Assembly (NCBI RefSeq): GCF_008868155.1 | Contig: NZ_WBKR01000022.1 | Coordinates: forward strand, 1 to 46,565 | DNA length: 46,565 nucleotides | Reading direction: 5' to 3' | Source: Micromonospora sp. ALFpr18c | GTDB taxonomy: Bacteria > Actinomycetota > Actinomycetes > Mycobacteriales > Micromonosporaceae | Part shown: positions 25,494-33,971 of the stretch, piece by piece | Layout of the letters: the number at the start of each line of letters is the position of its first letter | Position numbering within the stretch: the first letter of the stretch is position 1 | The notes under the pieces: model-generated | Databases searched by the model: none | Seen by the model: the letters and a program-made list of their open reading frames with translations, nothing else | Told to the model about the DNA's origin: nothing | Translations under genes and position numbers: made by a program

Positions 25494-25550
25494 TTGACGG
25501 CGTTTCGCCGTGCCGGCTAGCGTCACGGTACCGCAGTGAAAGCCCTTTCC
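25494..25550 (+). promoter_or_regulatory. Promoter and LacI-type operator of the cupin pair
   Basis: TTGACG (25494-25499), an 18-bp spacer and TAGCGT (25518-25523) form a promoter facing the cupins. The operator-like TGAAAGCCCTTTCC (25537-25550) lies just after the expected start site. A second symmetrical element, ACGGCGTTTCGCCGT (25497-25511), overlaps the -35. Confidence 0.6.
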
Positions 25551-25567
25551 CGCAGGGAGGCCCGGTC

Positions 25568-25912
25568 ATGTCCGATCGCTTCGCGGTGCTCCAACTCGAC
25601 GACCTTCCCACCAGGCGCTGCTCGTGTGGGACCACCCGCAGGGGCTTCATCGCCGAGAGCGACGGCCAGGCCAGCGTGCACCTGCTCGAGGTGCAGGACG
25701 CGGTCACCCACCATCACCGCATCGCCACCGAGTACTACATCGTGCTCGCGGGGGAGGGTGAGATCGAGCTGGACGGGGTGCGCCATCCCGCCCGGCCGAT
25801 GTCCGCGTTCCTCATCAAGCCGGGTTGCCGGCACCGGGCCATCGGTGACCTCACCGTGCTGCTGGTGTCGCTGCCGGCGGCGGACGACACCGACGAGTAC
25901 TTCGATGCCTGA
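25568..25912 (+). CDS. Small cupin-domain protein
   Basis: This 114-residue single-cupin protein has the metal motif as AVTHHHRIATEYYIVLAGEGEIE (His-His-His then Glu) and the second motif near KPGCRHRAIG. ATG 25568 follows CAGGGAGG. It could be a metal-dependent isomerase, a dioxygenase-like enzyme or a ligand sensor. The position directly divergent from lacI and ahead of the transport operon suggests a step in the same pathway. Its stop overlaps the next gene start by eight bases. Confidence 0.85.
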   Translation: MSDRFAVLQLDDLPTRRCSCGTTRRGFIAESDGQASVHLLEVQDAVTHHHRIATEYYIVLAGEGEIELDGVRHPARPMSAFLIKPGCRHRAIGDLTVLLVSLPAADDTDEYFDA

Positions 25913-26621
25913 CCGGTCGGCCGTGCTGCCCGGCGGCATCGGGTTGTCCCGGCTGCGGGTCTACGACACGGCGGCGCCGGACGGCGTGGTCGGCGGCACC
26001 CCGCACGTGCACCTGTGCTGTACGGAGGGGTACGTGGTGACCGGCGGCGAGGGCGCGGTGCAAACCCTCACCGCGGCCGGCTACCGGGAGACCCCGTTGC
26101 GGCCGGGTGCGGTGGTCTGGTTCGAGCCGGGCACCGTGCACCGTCTGGTCAACGGCGGTGAACTGACCATTGTGGTGCTCATGCAGAACAGCGGGCTGCC
26201 CGAGGCCGGGGACGCGGTGCTGACCTTCCCGCCCGACGTGTTGGCGGACCCCGACGCGTACCTCGCGGCGGCGGCGCTGCCGAACGGGGGAGCGCCGGGC
26301 ACGGACGTGTGTGCCGCGTACCGTCGACGGGATCTGGCCGTGATCGGCTTCCAGGCGCTGCGGGCCGGCGGTCCGGCGGCGCTGGCCGCGTTCCACGACG
26401 CGGCGGTGGCGCTGCGCCGCCCGTTGCTGACCCGCTGGCGGCAGCGGTGGTCGGCCGGTGCCGGCCGCGCCGCCGCCGGCACCGGCGAACAGCTCGACGC
26501 CCTGGAGAGGGGCGATCCCGGCCACCTGGGGGACGCCCGGGTGTACGCGGTGGACGAACCGGTCGAGCGGGGCCGGCTGGGCATGTGCGGCCTGCTGGAC
26601 ACCTACCCGGCGGCGAGCTGA
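25905..26621 (+). CDS. Cupin-domain protein, larger, with C-terminal extension
   Basis: This 238-residue protein has an N-terminal cupin: HVHLCCTEGYVVTGGEG carries the HxH(x)4E motif near residue 35 and PGAVVWFEPGTVHRLVNGG the second motif near residue 70. About 100 further residues have no family I recognise. ATG 25905 lies inside the end of the first cupin gene, so translation is coupled. It probably acts with the smaller cupin. The chemistry (isomerase, lyase or oxygenase) cannot be assigned. Confidence 0.82.
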   Translation: MPDRSAVLPGGIGLSRLRVYDTAAPDGVVGGTPHVHLCCTEGYVVTGGEGAVQTLTAAGYRETPLRPGAVVWFEPGTVHRLVNGGELTIVVLMQNSGLPEAGDAVLTFPPDVLADPDAYLAAAALPNGGAPGTDVCAAYRRRDLAVIGFQALRAGGPAALAAFHDAAVALRRPLLTRWRQRWSAGAGRAAAGTGEQLDALERGDPGHLGDARVYAVDEPVERGRLGMCGLLDTYPAAS

Positions 26622-26649
26622 CGGCGCGGGCACGGCCCGAATAGATCGA

Positions 26650-26663
26650 GGAAAGGCCTTGCC
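26650..26663. promoter_or_regulatory. LacI-type operator upstream of the ABC operon promoter
   Basis: GGAAAGGCCTTGCC is a near-perfect palindrome around AAGGCCTT. It overlaps the -35 of the ABC operon promoter. Confidence 0.65.
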
Positions 26664-26687
26664 CGGTGCGAAGGTGCCGCCTACGCT
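26659..26687 (+). promoter_or_regulatory. Promoter of the ABC transporter operon
   Basis: TTGCCC (26659-26664), a 17-bp spacer and TACGCT (26682-26687) lie between two LacI-type operators. Confidence 0.5.
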
Positions 26688-26690
26688 CCA

Positions 26691-26704
26691 GGAAAGCGTT
26701 TGCC
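26691..26704. promoter_or_regulatory. LacI-type operator at the ABC operon start site
   Basis: GGAAAGCGTTTGCC fits the GGNAAGCGNTTNCC form of LacI-family sites. It lies a few bases after the -10, where binding would block transcription. Confidence 0.7.
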
Positions 26705-26761
26705 TGATCCGTCGACCGGCCCCCTCCGCGGGTGCTGAGCCGGGCCCCGAGGAGGTTCCGC

Positions 26762-27736
26762 GTGACCGAGAACTCTTTGGACACGGCGGGCCGGCAGGCC
26801 GCCGTCGACATGACCGAAGGCGGGCGGGCAGCCGTGTCCGCGTCCGGGGCCACCGCTTCGTCGGACACCGTCGACGCCCCGGCGCCGTCCACGGTGGCCG
26901 GTCCTCCGCCCGGCACCGACGGTCGACCACCACGACCGACGCTCGGCCGCCGCGCGGTGGCGCTCGCCGACTCGCTCTGGCGCCCGGCGCTGGTGCTGGC
27001 CGCGCTGTTCGCCGCGTGGTGGTTCGTCGCCGCCCAGGAGTACGTGCCGAACTACCTGGTGCCCACGCCCGGCCAGGTCTGGACCACCATGACCGGGCAG
27101 TCGTCCGAACTGGCCCGGCACACCGTGGTCACCCTCTACGAGACGGTGCTCGGCTTCGTGCTGGCCGCCGCGCTGGGGCTGGCCGCCGCGGTCGCCATCG
27201 CCTACTCGCGCACCCTGGACAAGGCGCTCTACCCGATCGTCCTGTTCGCACAGGTCATCCCGAAGATCGCCATCGCCCCGCTGCTGGTGGTCTGGTTCGG
27301 CCTCGGCCTCACCCCGAAGGTCATCCTCGCGGTGCTCATCGCGTTCTTCCCGGTGGTCATCTCCGGCGTGGCCGGGTTGCGCTCCACCGACCCGGAGCTG
27401 CTCGACCTCGCCGCCACGATGGGCGCCGGACCCTGGCGTACGTTCCGCAAGATCCGCTTCCCGAACGCGTTGCCGCACCTGATGGCCGGCCTGAAGGTGG
27501 CCGTCACCCTCGCCGTGGTCGGCGCCGTGGTCGGTGAGTTCGTCGGCGCCAGCGAAGGGCTCGGCTACGTCCTGCTGCTGGCCAACGGCAACCTCGACGC
27601 CCCACTGCTGTTCGCCGACCTGATTCTGATGTCCGCCATCGGCATCGTCCTGTTCGTCCTCGTCGAGATCGCCGAGGCACTGCTCATCCCGTGGCACGCC
27701 AGCCGCCGTGCCGGCGTGTCCCTCACCACCTCCTGA
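26762..27736 (+). CDS. ABC transporter permease, SsuC/ThiX (NMT1-type importer) family
   Basis: This 324-residue membrane subunit has five or six hydrophobic segments and the EAA coupling loop as LAATMGAGPWRTFRKIRFPNALP near residue 230. An unusual N-terminal tail of about 60 residues, rich in Ala, Ser, Pro and Thr, precedes the first membrane helix. The GTG start at 26762 follows GAGGAGG. It is first in an operon with the binding protein (27760) and ATPase (28769). Relatives import sulfonates, thiamine pyrimidines or flavins. Confidence 0.9.
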   Translation: MTENSLDTAGRQAAVDMTEGGRAAVSASGATASSDTVDAPAPSTVAGPPPGTDGRPPRPTLGRRAVALADSLWRPALVLAALFAAWWFVAAQEYVPNYLVPTPGQVWTTMTGQSSELARHTVVTLYETVLGFVLAAALGLAAAVAIAYSRTLDKALYPIVLFAQVIPKIAIAPLLVVWFGLGLTPKVILAVLIAFFPVVISGVAGLRSTDPELLDLAATMGAGPWRTFRKIRFPNALPHLMAGLKVAVTLAVVGAVVGEFVGASEGLGYVLLLANGNLDAPLLFADLILMSAIGIVLFVLVEIAEALLIPWHASRRAGVSLTTS

Positions 27737-27759
27737 CCGACCCCATCACGGAGGCACCG

Positions 27760-28764
27760 ATGAAACGCACCGCCACCACCATCCTGGTCACCGCCGCCCT
27801 GCTCGTCGCCGCCACCGGCTGCGGTGGGGACGACTCCGGCGGCGACACCAACGCCGACGGCAGCAAGCAGGTCACCCTCACCCTCAACTGGGTGCCGTAC
27901 GGCGAGCACGCGCCCTTCTACTACGGCCTGCAGAAGGGCTACTACTCCGCCGAGGGCATCGACCTGAAGATCCTGCCGGGCAACGGCTCGGGCAACACGG
28001 TCAAGCAGGTCGCCCAGAAGCAGACCGACTTCGGCTGGGCGGACAGCCCGGTGCTGCTCAAGTCGGTGGCCAGTGGCATGCCGGTGCGCAGCCTCGGCGC
28101 GTACCTGGAGAAGGGTCCGTCCTCGGTGGAGTTCTTCACCGAGAAGAACATCAAGACCCCGGCCGACCTCAAGGGCAAGACCGTGGGGGGCACCCCCGGT
28201 GACGCCCTCTACGCGACGTTCCCGGCGTGGCTGGAGAAGAACGGCCTGAAGAAGGACGACGTCAAGGTCGTCAACGTGGACGCGGCCGGCAAGATCGCCG
28301 CGCTGGCCGAGGGCAAGGTCGACGCCATCATGGGCTTCTTCCACGACCAGGCGCCGACGATCGAGAGCAAGACCGGCAAGAAGGTCGACGTGCTGCTCTT
28401 CGCCGACTACGGGATGAACCTGCTCGGCACCGGTCTGATCGCCAACACGCAGACCCTGCAGAAGGACCCGGAGCTGGCCCGCAAGTTCGTCCGGGCCACC
28501 CAGAAGTCCTGGGCCGACGCCGCACGCGACCCGGCCGGCGCGGTGAGCGCGATGGTCGAGCTGGCCGAGAACGAGCCCGCCCCCGAGGTGCTCACCAAGC
28601 AGCTCACCCTCAACCTGCCGCTGCTCGGCGCCGAAGGCCCGCCCGGGGTGAACACCGAGGCCCAGTGGACCGAGACCATCGACCTGATGTCGCGCTACGC
28701 CGAGCTGAAGGATGCGGGCGCGCCCAACGCGTACTGGGACTCCTCGTACGCGGCGCAGGGGTGA
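27760..28764 (+). CDS. ABC substrate-binding lipoprotein, NMT1/THI5-like
   Basis: This 334-residue lipoprotein has a signal and lipobox VAATGC near residue 22, then the NMT1/THI5 opening LNWVPYGEHAPFYYGLQKGYY (split here: LNWVPYGEHAPF and YYGLQKGYY). Family members bind hydroxymethylpyrimidine, riboflavin-like compounds or sulfonates, so the ligand may be heterocyclic or anionic. This differs from the usual sugar-binding proteins expected beside sugar-type enzymes. ATG 27760 has CGGAGG upstream. Confidence 0.9.
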   Translation: MKRTATTILVTAALLVAATGCGGDDSGGDTNADGSKQVTLTLNWVPYGEHAPFYYGLQKGYYSAEGIDLKILPGNGSGNTVKQVAQKQTDFGWADSPVLLKSVASGMPVRSLGAYLEKGPSSVEFFTEKNIKTPADLKGKTVGGTPGDALYATFPAWLEKNGLKKDDVKVVNVDAAGKIAALAEGKVDAIMGFFHDQAPTIESKTGKKVDVLLFADYGMNLLGTGLIANTQTLQKDPELARKFVRATQKSWADAARDPAGAVSAMVELAENEPAPEVLTKQLTLNLPLLGAEGPPGVNTEAQWTETIDLMSRYAELKDAGAPNAYWDSSYAAQG

Positions 28765-28768
28765 CCCG

Positions 28769-29563
28769 GTGACCGCAGCGCCGGCCCGCGCCGGCACCGC
28801 CATTGGGATGTCCGGCGTGACCGTCCGGTTCAGCTCCCGCCGGTCGCAGACCACCGCGCTCGACGACGTGTCGCTGGACATCCAGCCCGGCGAGTTCGTG
28901 ACGATCGTCGGCCCGTCCGGCTGTGGCAAGTCGACCCTGCTGAAGATCGTCGCCGGGTTGGTCCAGCCGACCAGCGGAGAGGTGTCGCTGCTGGAACGCC
29001 CGGTTCGCGGCCCGCAGAAGCAGATCGGCTTCGTCTTCCAGAAGGCCGCGCTGCTGGAGTGGCGCGGCGCGCGGGCCAACATCCTGCTCCAGGCCGAGAT
29101 GCGCGGCATGGACCGGGCGCAGGCGGCCCGTCGGGCGGACGAGCTGATCGAGATGACCGGCCTGACCGGTTTCGAGAAGGCACTGCCGCACGAGCTGTCC
29201 GGTGGCATGCAGCAGCGGGTGGCACTCTGCCGCGCGCTGCTGCACGCCCCGCCGGTGCTGCTCATGGACGAGCCGTTCGGCGCCCTGGACGCCCTCACCC
29301 GGGAGCAGATGAACGCCGAGCTGCACCGGATCTGGCGGGAGACCGGCACCACCGTGGTGCTGGTCACCCACTCCATCGCCGAGGCGGTCTTCCTCGGCAC
29401 CCGGGTCGTGGTGATGAGCGCCCGGCCCGGCCGGATCATCCGCACCTTCACGGTCGAGCTGCCGACGCACCGCGACTACGCGCAGGTGATGTCGGATCCC
29501 CGCTTCGACCGGCTCGCCACCGACCTGCGCGGGTTGCTCGGCAGCGCGGCCGCCAACCACTGA
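28769..29563 (+). CDS. ABC transporter ATPase, SsuB/TauB family
   Basis: This 264-residue ATPase has Walker A GPSGCGKST, signature ELSGGMQQRVAL, Walker B LLMDEPFGALD and switch histidine in LVTHSIAEAV. The GTG at 28769 lies four bases after the lipoprotein stop. It completes the NMT1-type importer with the permease and binding protein. Confidence 0.93.
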   Translation: MTAAPARAGTAIGMSGVTVRFSSRRSQTTALDDVSLDIQPGEFVTIVGPSGCGKSTLLKIVAGLVQPTSGEVSLLERPVRGPQKQIGFVFQKAALLEWRGARANILLQAEMRGMDRAQAARRADELIEMTGLTGFEKALPHELSGGMQQRVALCRALLHAPPVLLMDEPFGALDALTREQMNAELHRIWRETGTTVVLVTHSIAEAVFLGTRVVVMSARPGRIIRTFTVELPTHRDYAQVMSDPRFDRLATDLRGLLGSAAANH

Positions 29564-29602
29564 GACGCGGATCGGCACGACCAGCACGACGGAAGGAACA
29601 CC

Positions 29603-30754
29603 ATGACCCGCAGGTCGATCGGCATCATCGTCAACGGCGTGACCGGAAGGATGGGCTACCGGCAGCACCTCGTCCGCTCGCTGCTGGCCATCCGCGAGGC
29701 CGGCGGCGTGACGCTGGCCGACGGCACGACCATCTGGCCGGAACCGGTCCTGGTCGGGCGTAACGAGACCAAGCTCCGTGAGCTCGCCGAGCGGCACGGC
29801 CTGACCGACTGGACCACCGACCTGACCTCGGCGCTGGCCCGGGACGACGTCGAGGTCTACTTCGACGCCCAGGTCACCCAGCAACGGGAGAAGGCCATCC
29901 GGCAGGCCATCGAGGCCGGCAAGCACATCTACACGGAGAAGCCCCTCGCCGAGGACACGGCCGCGGCGCTCGACCTGGCCCGGGCCGCCGACGCGGCGGC
30001 CGTCCGCACCGGCGTCGTACAGGACAAGCTGTTCCTGCCGGGGCTGCGCAAGCTCGAGCGTCTCGTCGTCGGGGGTTTCTTCGGCCGGATCCTCTCGGTG
30101 CGCGGTGAGTTCGGCTACTGGGTCTTCGAGGGCGACTGGCAGCCGGCGCAGCGTCCGTCGTGGAACTACCGGGCCGAGGACGGCGGCGGCATCGTGGTGG
30201 ACATGTTCCCGCACTGGCACTACGTGCTGGAGGAGCTGTTCGGCCGGGTGAACGCCGTCTCCTGCGTGATCGCCACCCACGTGCCCGAGCGGGTCGACGA
30301 GGCCGGCGGCCCGTACGCGGCCACCGCCGACGACGCCGCGTACGCCACCTTCGAACTCGACGGCGGGGTGATCGCGCAGATCAACTCGTCCTGGGCCGTG
30401 CGGGTGTACCGCGATGAGCTGGTGGAGTTCCAGGTCGACGGCACCGAGGGCAGCGCGGTCGCCGGCCTGCGCAACTGCCGGGTGCAGCACCGGGCGGTCA
30501 CCCCGAAGCCGGTGTGGAATCCGGACCTGCCGGTCACCGAGGACTTCCGCGCCCAGTGGGCCGAGGTGCCCGACAACGAGGAGTTCGACAACGGCTTCAA
30601 GGTGCAGTGGGAGGCGTTCCTGCGGCACGTCGTAGCCGGCGAGCCCTTCCGGTGGGACTTCCTGGCCGGCGCGCGCGGCGTGCAGCTCGCCGAACTGGGA
30701 TTGCGCGCGGCCCGCGAGGGCGTCCGCGTCGAGGTGCCGGAGTTGCACTCGTGA
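29603..30754 (+). CDS. Gfo/Idh/MocA-family NAD(P)-dependent dehydrogenase
   Basis: This 383-residue oxidoreductase has a Rossmann N-terminus IGIIVNGVTGRMGYRQ, which resembles a DapB-type glycine loop more than the plain GxGxxG, and the family lysine in HIYTEKPLAED near residue 115. The C-terminal half contains DMFPHWHYVLEELFG, whose histidine may be catalytic. Relatives oxidise sugars or cyclitols, often at C3, to start elimination or cleavage pathways. ATG 29603 follows GGAAGGA. The stop overlaps the next gene start (GTGA). Confidence 0.9.
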   Translation: MTRRSIGIIVNGVTGRMGYRQHLVRSLLAIREAGGVTLADGTTIWPEPVLVGRNETKLRELAERHGLTDWTTDLTSALARDDVEVYFDAQVTQQREKAIRQAIEAGKHIYTEKPLAEDTAAALDLARAADAAAVRTGVVQDKLFLPGLRKLERLVVGGFFGRILSVRGEFGYWVFEGDWQPAQRPSWNYRAEDGGGIVVDMFPHWHYVLEELFGRVNAVSCVIATHVPERVDEAGGPYAATADDAAYATFELDGGVIAQINSSWAVRVYRDELVEFQVDGTEGSAVAGLRNCRVQHRAVTPKPVWNPDLPVTEDFRAQWAEVPDNEEFDNGFKVQWEAFLRHVVAGEPFRWDFLAGARGVQLAELGLRAAREGVRVEVPELHS

Positions 30755-31905
30755 GCGCCGCCGAGGTCGTGCTGCCGGGCGGGCGGCGCCACCGGCTGGC
30801 CGGGGGGACCGGGTTCGCCCGCCCGTCGGCGCCCGCGACCAGCCGCATCGCGTACGCCGCCGCGCACGTGGTCGCCGACCCGGGCGCGGAGAACACCCCG
30901 GGTGCTCCGGCGGCCGTGGACTGGGACACCACGCTCGCCTTCCGGCGGCACCTGTGGTCGTACGGGCTGGGGGTGGCCGAGGCGATGGACACCGCCCAGC
31001 GGGGGATGGGGTTGGACTATCCGGCGACCCGGGAGCTGATCCGGCGCAGCGCGGCCGAGGCCCGCGCCGTGGGTGGACGCATCGTCGCCGGTGTCGGCAC
31101 CGACCAGCTGCCGGCCGGTCCGGCCACCCTGTCGTCGGTCACCGCCGCGTACCGCGAGCAGCTCGACGACGTCCACGCGGCCGGTGCCCGGCCGGTGCTG
31201 ATGTGCAGCCGGCACCTGGCCGCCGCCGCCCGCGGCCCGGAGGACTACCTGCGGGTGTACGACGAGCTGCTGAGCGCCGCCGACGAGCCGGTGGTGCTGC
31301 ACTGGCTGGGTCCGATGTTCGACCCGGCGCTGACCGGCTACTGGGGTGCGGTCGACCTGGACCTGGCCGCCGACACGGTCGTCGAGCTGATCAAGGCCCA
31401 CCAGTCCAGGGTGGACGGCATCAAGGTGTCACTGCTCGACGCCGGCCGGGAGGTCGCGTTGCGCCGCCGGCTACCGGCCGGGGTGCGTCTCTACACCGGT
31501 GACGACTTCCACTACCCGGAGCTGATCCGGGGCGACGAGGCGGGCCATTCCGACGCGCTGCTCGGGGTGTTCGCGGCCATCGCGCCGGCCGCCGCCGCCG
31601 CGCTGGCCGCCCTGGACCGGGGGGACGTCTCGACGTACGACGAGGTCTTCGCGCCGACCGTGCCGCTGGCCCGGCACCTGTTCGCGGCGCCGACCTGGCA
31701 CTACAAGACCGGGATCGTGTTCCTGGCCTGGCTGGCCGGGCACCAGGACCATTTCACGATGGTCGGTGGCGCGCAGTCCGGGCGTTCTCCCGCACACCTG
31801 GCCACCCTGCTCACCCTGGCCGACGCGGCCGGCCTGTTGCCCGACGCGGACCTGGCCGCCGCCCGCGCCCGAGCGCTGTTCACGGTGGCGGGGGTGGCGC
31901 AGTGA
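30751..31905 (+). CDS. Dihydrodipicolinate synthase-like TIM barrel (DUF993 family)
   Basis: This 384-residue protein has a TIM-barrel pattern and a candidate Schiff-base lysine, Lys225, in RVDGIKVSLLD, followed by LYTGDDFHYPELIRGDE. It matches my memory of the DUF993 group, whose members are annotated only as dihydrodipicolinate synthase family. A class I retro-aldol or related lyase role is inferred from the lysine. It is coupled by GTGA overlaps to the dehydrogenase before it and the isomerase after it, so the three probably act in sequence on one substrate. Confidence 0.82.
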   Translation: MSAAEVVLPGGRRHRLAGGTGFARPSAPATSRIAYAAAHVVADPGAENTPGAPAAVDWDTTLAFRRHLWSYGLGVAEAMDTAQRGMGLDYPATRELIRRSAAEARAVGGRIVAGVGTDQLPAGPATLSSVTAAYREQLDDVHAAGARPVLMCSRHLAAAARGPEDYLRVYDELLSAADEPVVLHWLGPMFDPALTGYWGAVDLDLAADTVVELIKAHQSRVDGIKVSLLDAGREVALRRRLPAGVRLYTGDDFHYPELIRGDEAGHSDALLGVFAAIAPAAAAALAALDRGDVSTYDEVFAPTVPLARHLFAAPTWHYKTGIVFLAWLAGHQDHFTMVGGAQSGRSPAHLATLLTLADAAGLLPDADLAAARARALFTVAGVAQ

Positions 31906-32750
31906 CCGTCGAGTTCGCGGGTGCGGCACCGTCGGGTGGCAGCGGCGACGCGCTGCGGCGCTTCTCGTTCAACCAGGCCACCGCCCAGCGCTGGCCGCTG
32001 CCCGACGTGGTGGCCGGTTGTGTGGCCGCCGGCGTGCCGGGCATCGGCCTGTGGCGGGAACCGGTCGCGGAGTACGGGCTGGCCCGCTCGGCGAAGCTGG
32101 TCCGCGATGCCGGGCTCACCGTCACCTCGTTGTGCCGGGGCGGGTTCTTCTCCGCCGACGACTGGCTGGCGGAGAATCTGCGCGCCATCGAGGAGGCGGC
32201 CACGCTGGGCGCCCCCGAACTGGTGCTGGTCTCCGGTGGGCTGGCGGCGGGCCGCCGGGACATCGACGGCGCCCGCCGCCGGGTCGCCGACGCGATCGGC
32301 GAGCTGGCCCCGCACGCGGCGGCAGCCGGCGTACGGCTGGCCATCGAGCCGCTGCACCCGATGTTCGCCGCCGACCGCTGCGTGATCGCCACCCTCGGGC
32401 AGGCGTTGGACATCGCCGAACGGTTCGACCCGACGGTGGTGGGTGTGGTCGTGGACGCGTACCACATCTGGTGGGACGACACGGTGTACGCGCAGATCGA
32501 GCGGGCCGGCACGCGGATCGCCGCGTTCCAGGTCTGCGACTGGGTGACCCCGCTGCCCGAGGGGGTCTTGCTCGGCCGGGCGCTGCCCGGCGACGGGTGC
32601 ATCGAGCTGCGCCGGCTGCGCGAGGCGGTGGACGCCGCCGGCTACGTCGGCCCGATCGAGGTGGAGGTCTTCTCCGCGCAGGTGTGGGCGCGTCCCGGCG
32701 CGGAGGTGCTGGACGCGGCGATAGCCGGCTACCTGCGCCACGTTGTCTGA
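31902..32750 (+). CDS. Sugar phosphate isomerase/epimerase-type TIM barrel (AP_endonuc_2 family)
   Basis: This 282-residue TIM barrel is of the xylose-isomerase-like group. Candidate metal ligands are the Glu in LAIEPLHP, the Asp and His in VVVDAYHIWWDD, and the Glu in GPIEVEVFS near the end. Relatives include IolE-type dehydratases, epimerases and the catalytic chain of C-glycoside deglycosidases. The GTG start overlaps the previous stop. Its role is inferred as isomerisation or elimination on the keto product of the neighbouring dehydrogenase. Confidence 0.86.
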   Translation: MTVEFAGAAPSGGSGDALRRFSFNQATAQRWPLPDVVAGCVAAGVPGIGLWREPVAEYGLARSAKLVRDAGLTVTSLCRGGFFSADDWLAENLRAIEEAATLGAPELVLVSGGLAAGRRDIDGARRRVADAIGELAPHAAAAGVRLAIEPLHPMFAADRCVIATLGQALDIAERFDPTVVGVVVDAYHIWWDDTVYAQIERAGTRIAAFQVCDWVTPLPEGVLLGRALPGDGCIELRRLREAVDAAGYVGPIEVEVFSAQVWARPGAEVLDAAIAGYLRHVV

Positions 32751-33951
32751 TCCCGGTCCAGCGGCCGGCGTCGCTCCGGCGTCCGCCGGGCCCGTCGAGG
32801 AGGGCCGGGGGCGGCGGTGGCCGGCGGCGGTCGGCGCCTGGCTGGGCATCGGCACCGCGCCGGCCACCCTGGTGCTCGGCGCGGCGATGGCCGACCGGCA
32901 CGGCGGCGCGGTGCCGGTGGCCGGGCTGCTGGTCGGCGGGGCGCTGATGGTGGCGCTGCTGTGGGGGCAGGGCCGGATCGGCCTGCGCCGGCCGCTCGGT
33001 GACGGCGGCACCCTGACCGCGGTGCTGCCCGCGTACCTGGGGCGGGTCTCCCGCCTGCTGCTGGCGGCGGTGCTGGCCGTGTCGATGGTCGGCTGGAACG
33101 GCTTCAACGTCGGGCTCGGCGGCGCGTCACTGGCCGCGTTGACGCACCTGCCGGGCTGGGTCGGGCCGGCGCTGCTGGAGGTGGCGGTCCTCGCCGTCTC
33201 CTGGGCGCCCGCCCGGCTCGGCAACCGGATCGCGGTGCTCACCACCCTCAGCGCGGTGGTCCTGGTCGGATGGTGCCTGACCGTGCTGCCGCCGCCCGGC
33301 GCGCCGGTCCGCCTCGCCGCCGGTGGGCTCGCCGACGCCGCCGCGCTGATCGGCTACGTCGCGGTGTTCGCGTTGCGGGCACCGGACTTCAGCGTCGGTC
33401 TGGCCCGCGGGAGGGACCTGGCCTGGTGCGTGGGGCTGCTGATCGGGCCGACGCTGCTCGGGGTGCTCGCCGGCGCCGGTCTGTGGCTGCGGACCGGCTC
33501 GGCGGACGTGGTCGCGCTCCTCGCCGCCGGGTCGGGGCTGGCCGCGTACGCCAATCTGTTCGTCGCGGTGGCGGTCTTCGCGGCAGCGCTGACCACGACG
33601 TACTCCGGGACACTGGCGATCCGTGGCCTGGCGCCGCGGGTGCCGGCCCGCACCGCGATGCTGGCCGTCGCGGTGCTCGGGGGACTGCTGACGGTGGCGC
33701 GCTTCGACCGGCTGGTGCTGCCCTGGCTGACCCTGCTGGCCGCCGCGCTGCCGGTGCTGGTCGTGCCGATGGCGACCGAGGCCGCGGCCCGGCGGCGCGG
33801 CCGCGCCCCGCGCAGCGTGCCCGCCTGGTGTTGGGTGCCGCCGGCGTTGCTCGCGGTCGCCTGCACCCTCGCCGGGGTGGGTCTCGCGCCGCTGCTCGGC
33901 CTGGCCCTCGCCGGGCTGCTCACCGCAGGCTGGCGCCGACACCAGCGCTGA
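32743..33951 (+). CDS. NCS1/CytX-like purine-pyrimidine permease
   Basis: This 402-residue membrane protein has ten or more hydrophobic segments. The early GAWLGIGTAPATLVLGAAMADRHGG and LGDGGTLTAVLPAYLG segments resemble nucleobase-cation-symport and hydroxymethylpyrimidine transporters. The start is a TTG (32743) overlapping the isomerase stop by eight bases, and no alternative start is obvious. As the last gene of the operon it gives the locus a second transporter, again of a heterocycle-importing type. It could act as an exporter of a released aglycone instead. Confidence 0.72.
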   Translation: MSDPGPAAGVAPASAGPVEEGRGRRWPAAVGAWLGIGTAPATLVLGAAMADRHGGAVPVAGLLVGGALMVALLWGQGRIGLRRPLGDGGTLTAVLPAYLGRVSRLLLAAVLAVSMVGWNGFNVGLGGASLAALTHLPGWVGPALLEVAVLAVSWAPARLGNRIAVLTTLSAVVLVGWCLTVLPPPGAPVRLAAGGLADAAALIGYVAVFALRAPDFSVGLARGRDLAWCVGLLIGPTLLGVLAGAGLWLRTGSADVVALLAAGSGLAAYANLFVAVAVFAAALTTTYSGTLAIRGLAPRVPARTAMLAVAVLGGLLTVARFDRLVLPWLTLLAAALPVLVVPMATEAAARRRGRAPRSVPAWCWVPPALLAVACTLAGVGLAPLLGLALAGLLTAGWRRHQR

Positions 33952-33971
33952 TGCTGGCGTGCGGCGGAGCC

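Noticed and set aside
26705..26761. A thiamine, flavin or other riboswitch in front of the NMT1-type transporter
   Set aside because: Only about 57 bases separate the last operator from the start codon, and no conserved riboswitch core is visible.
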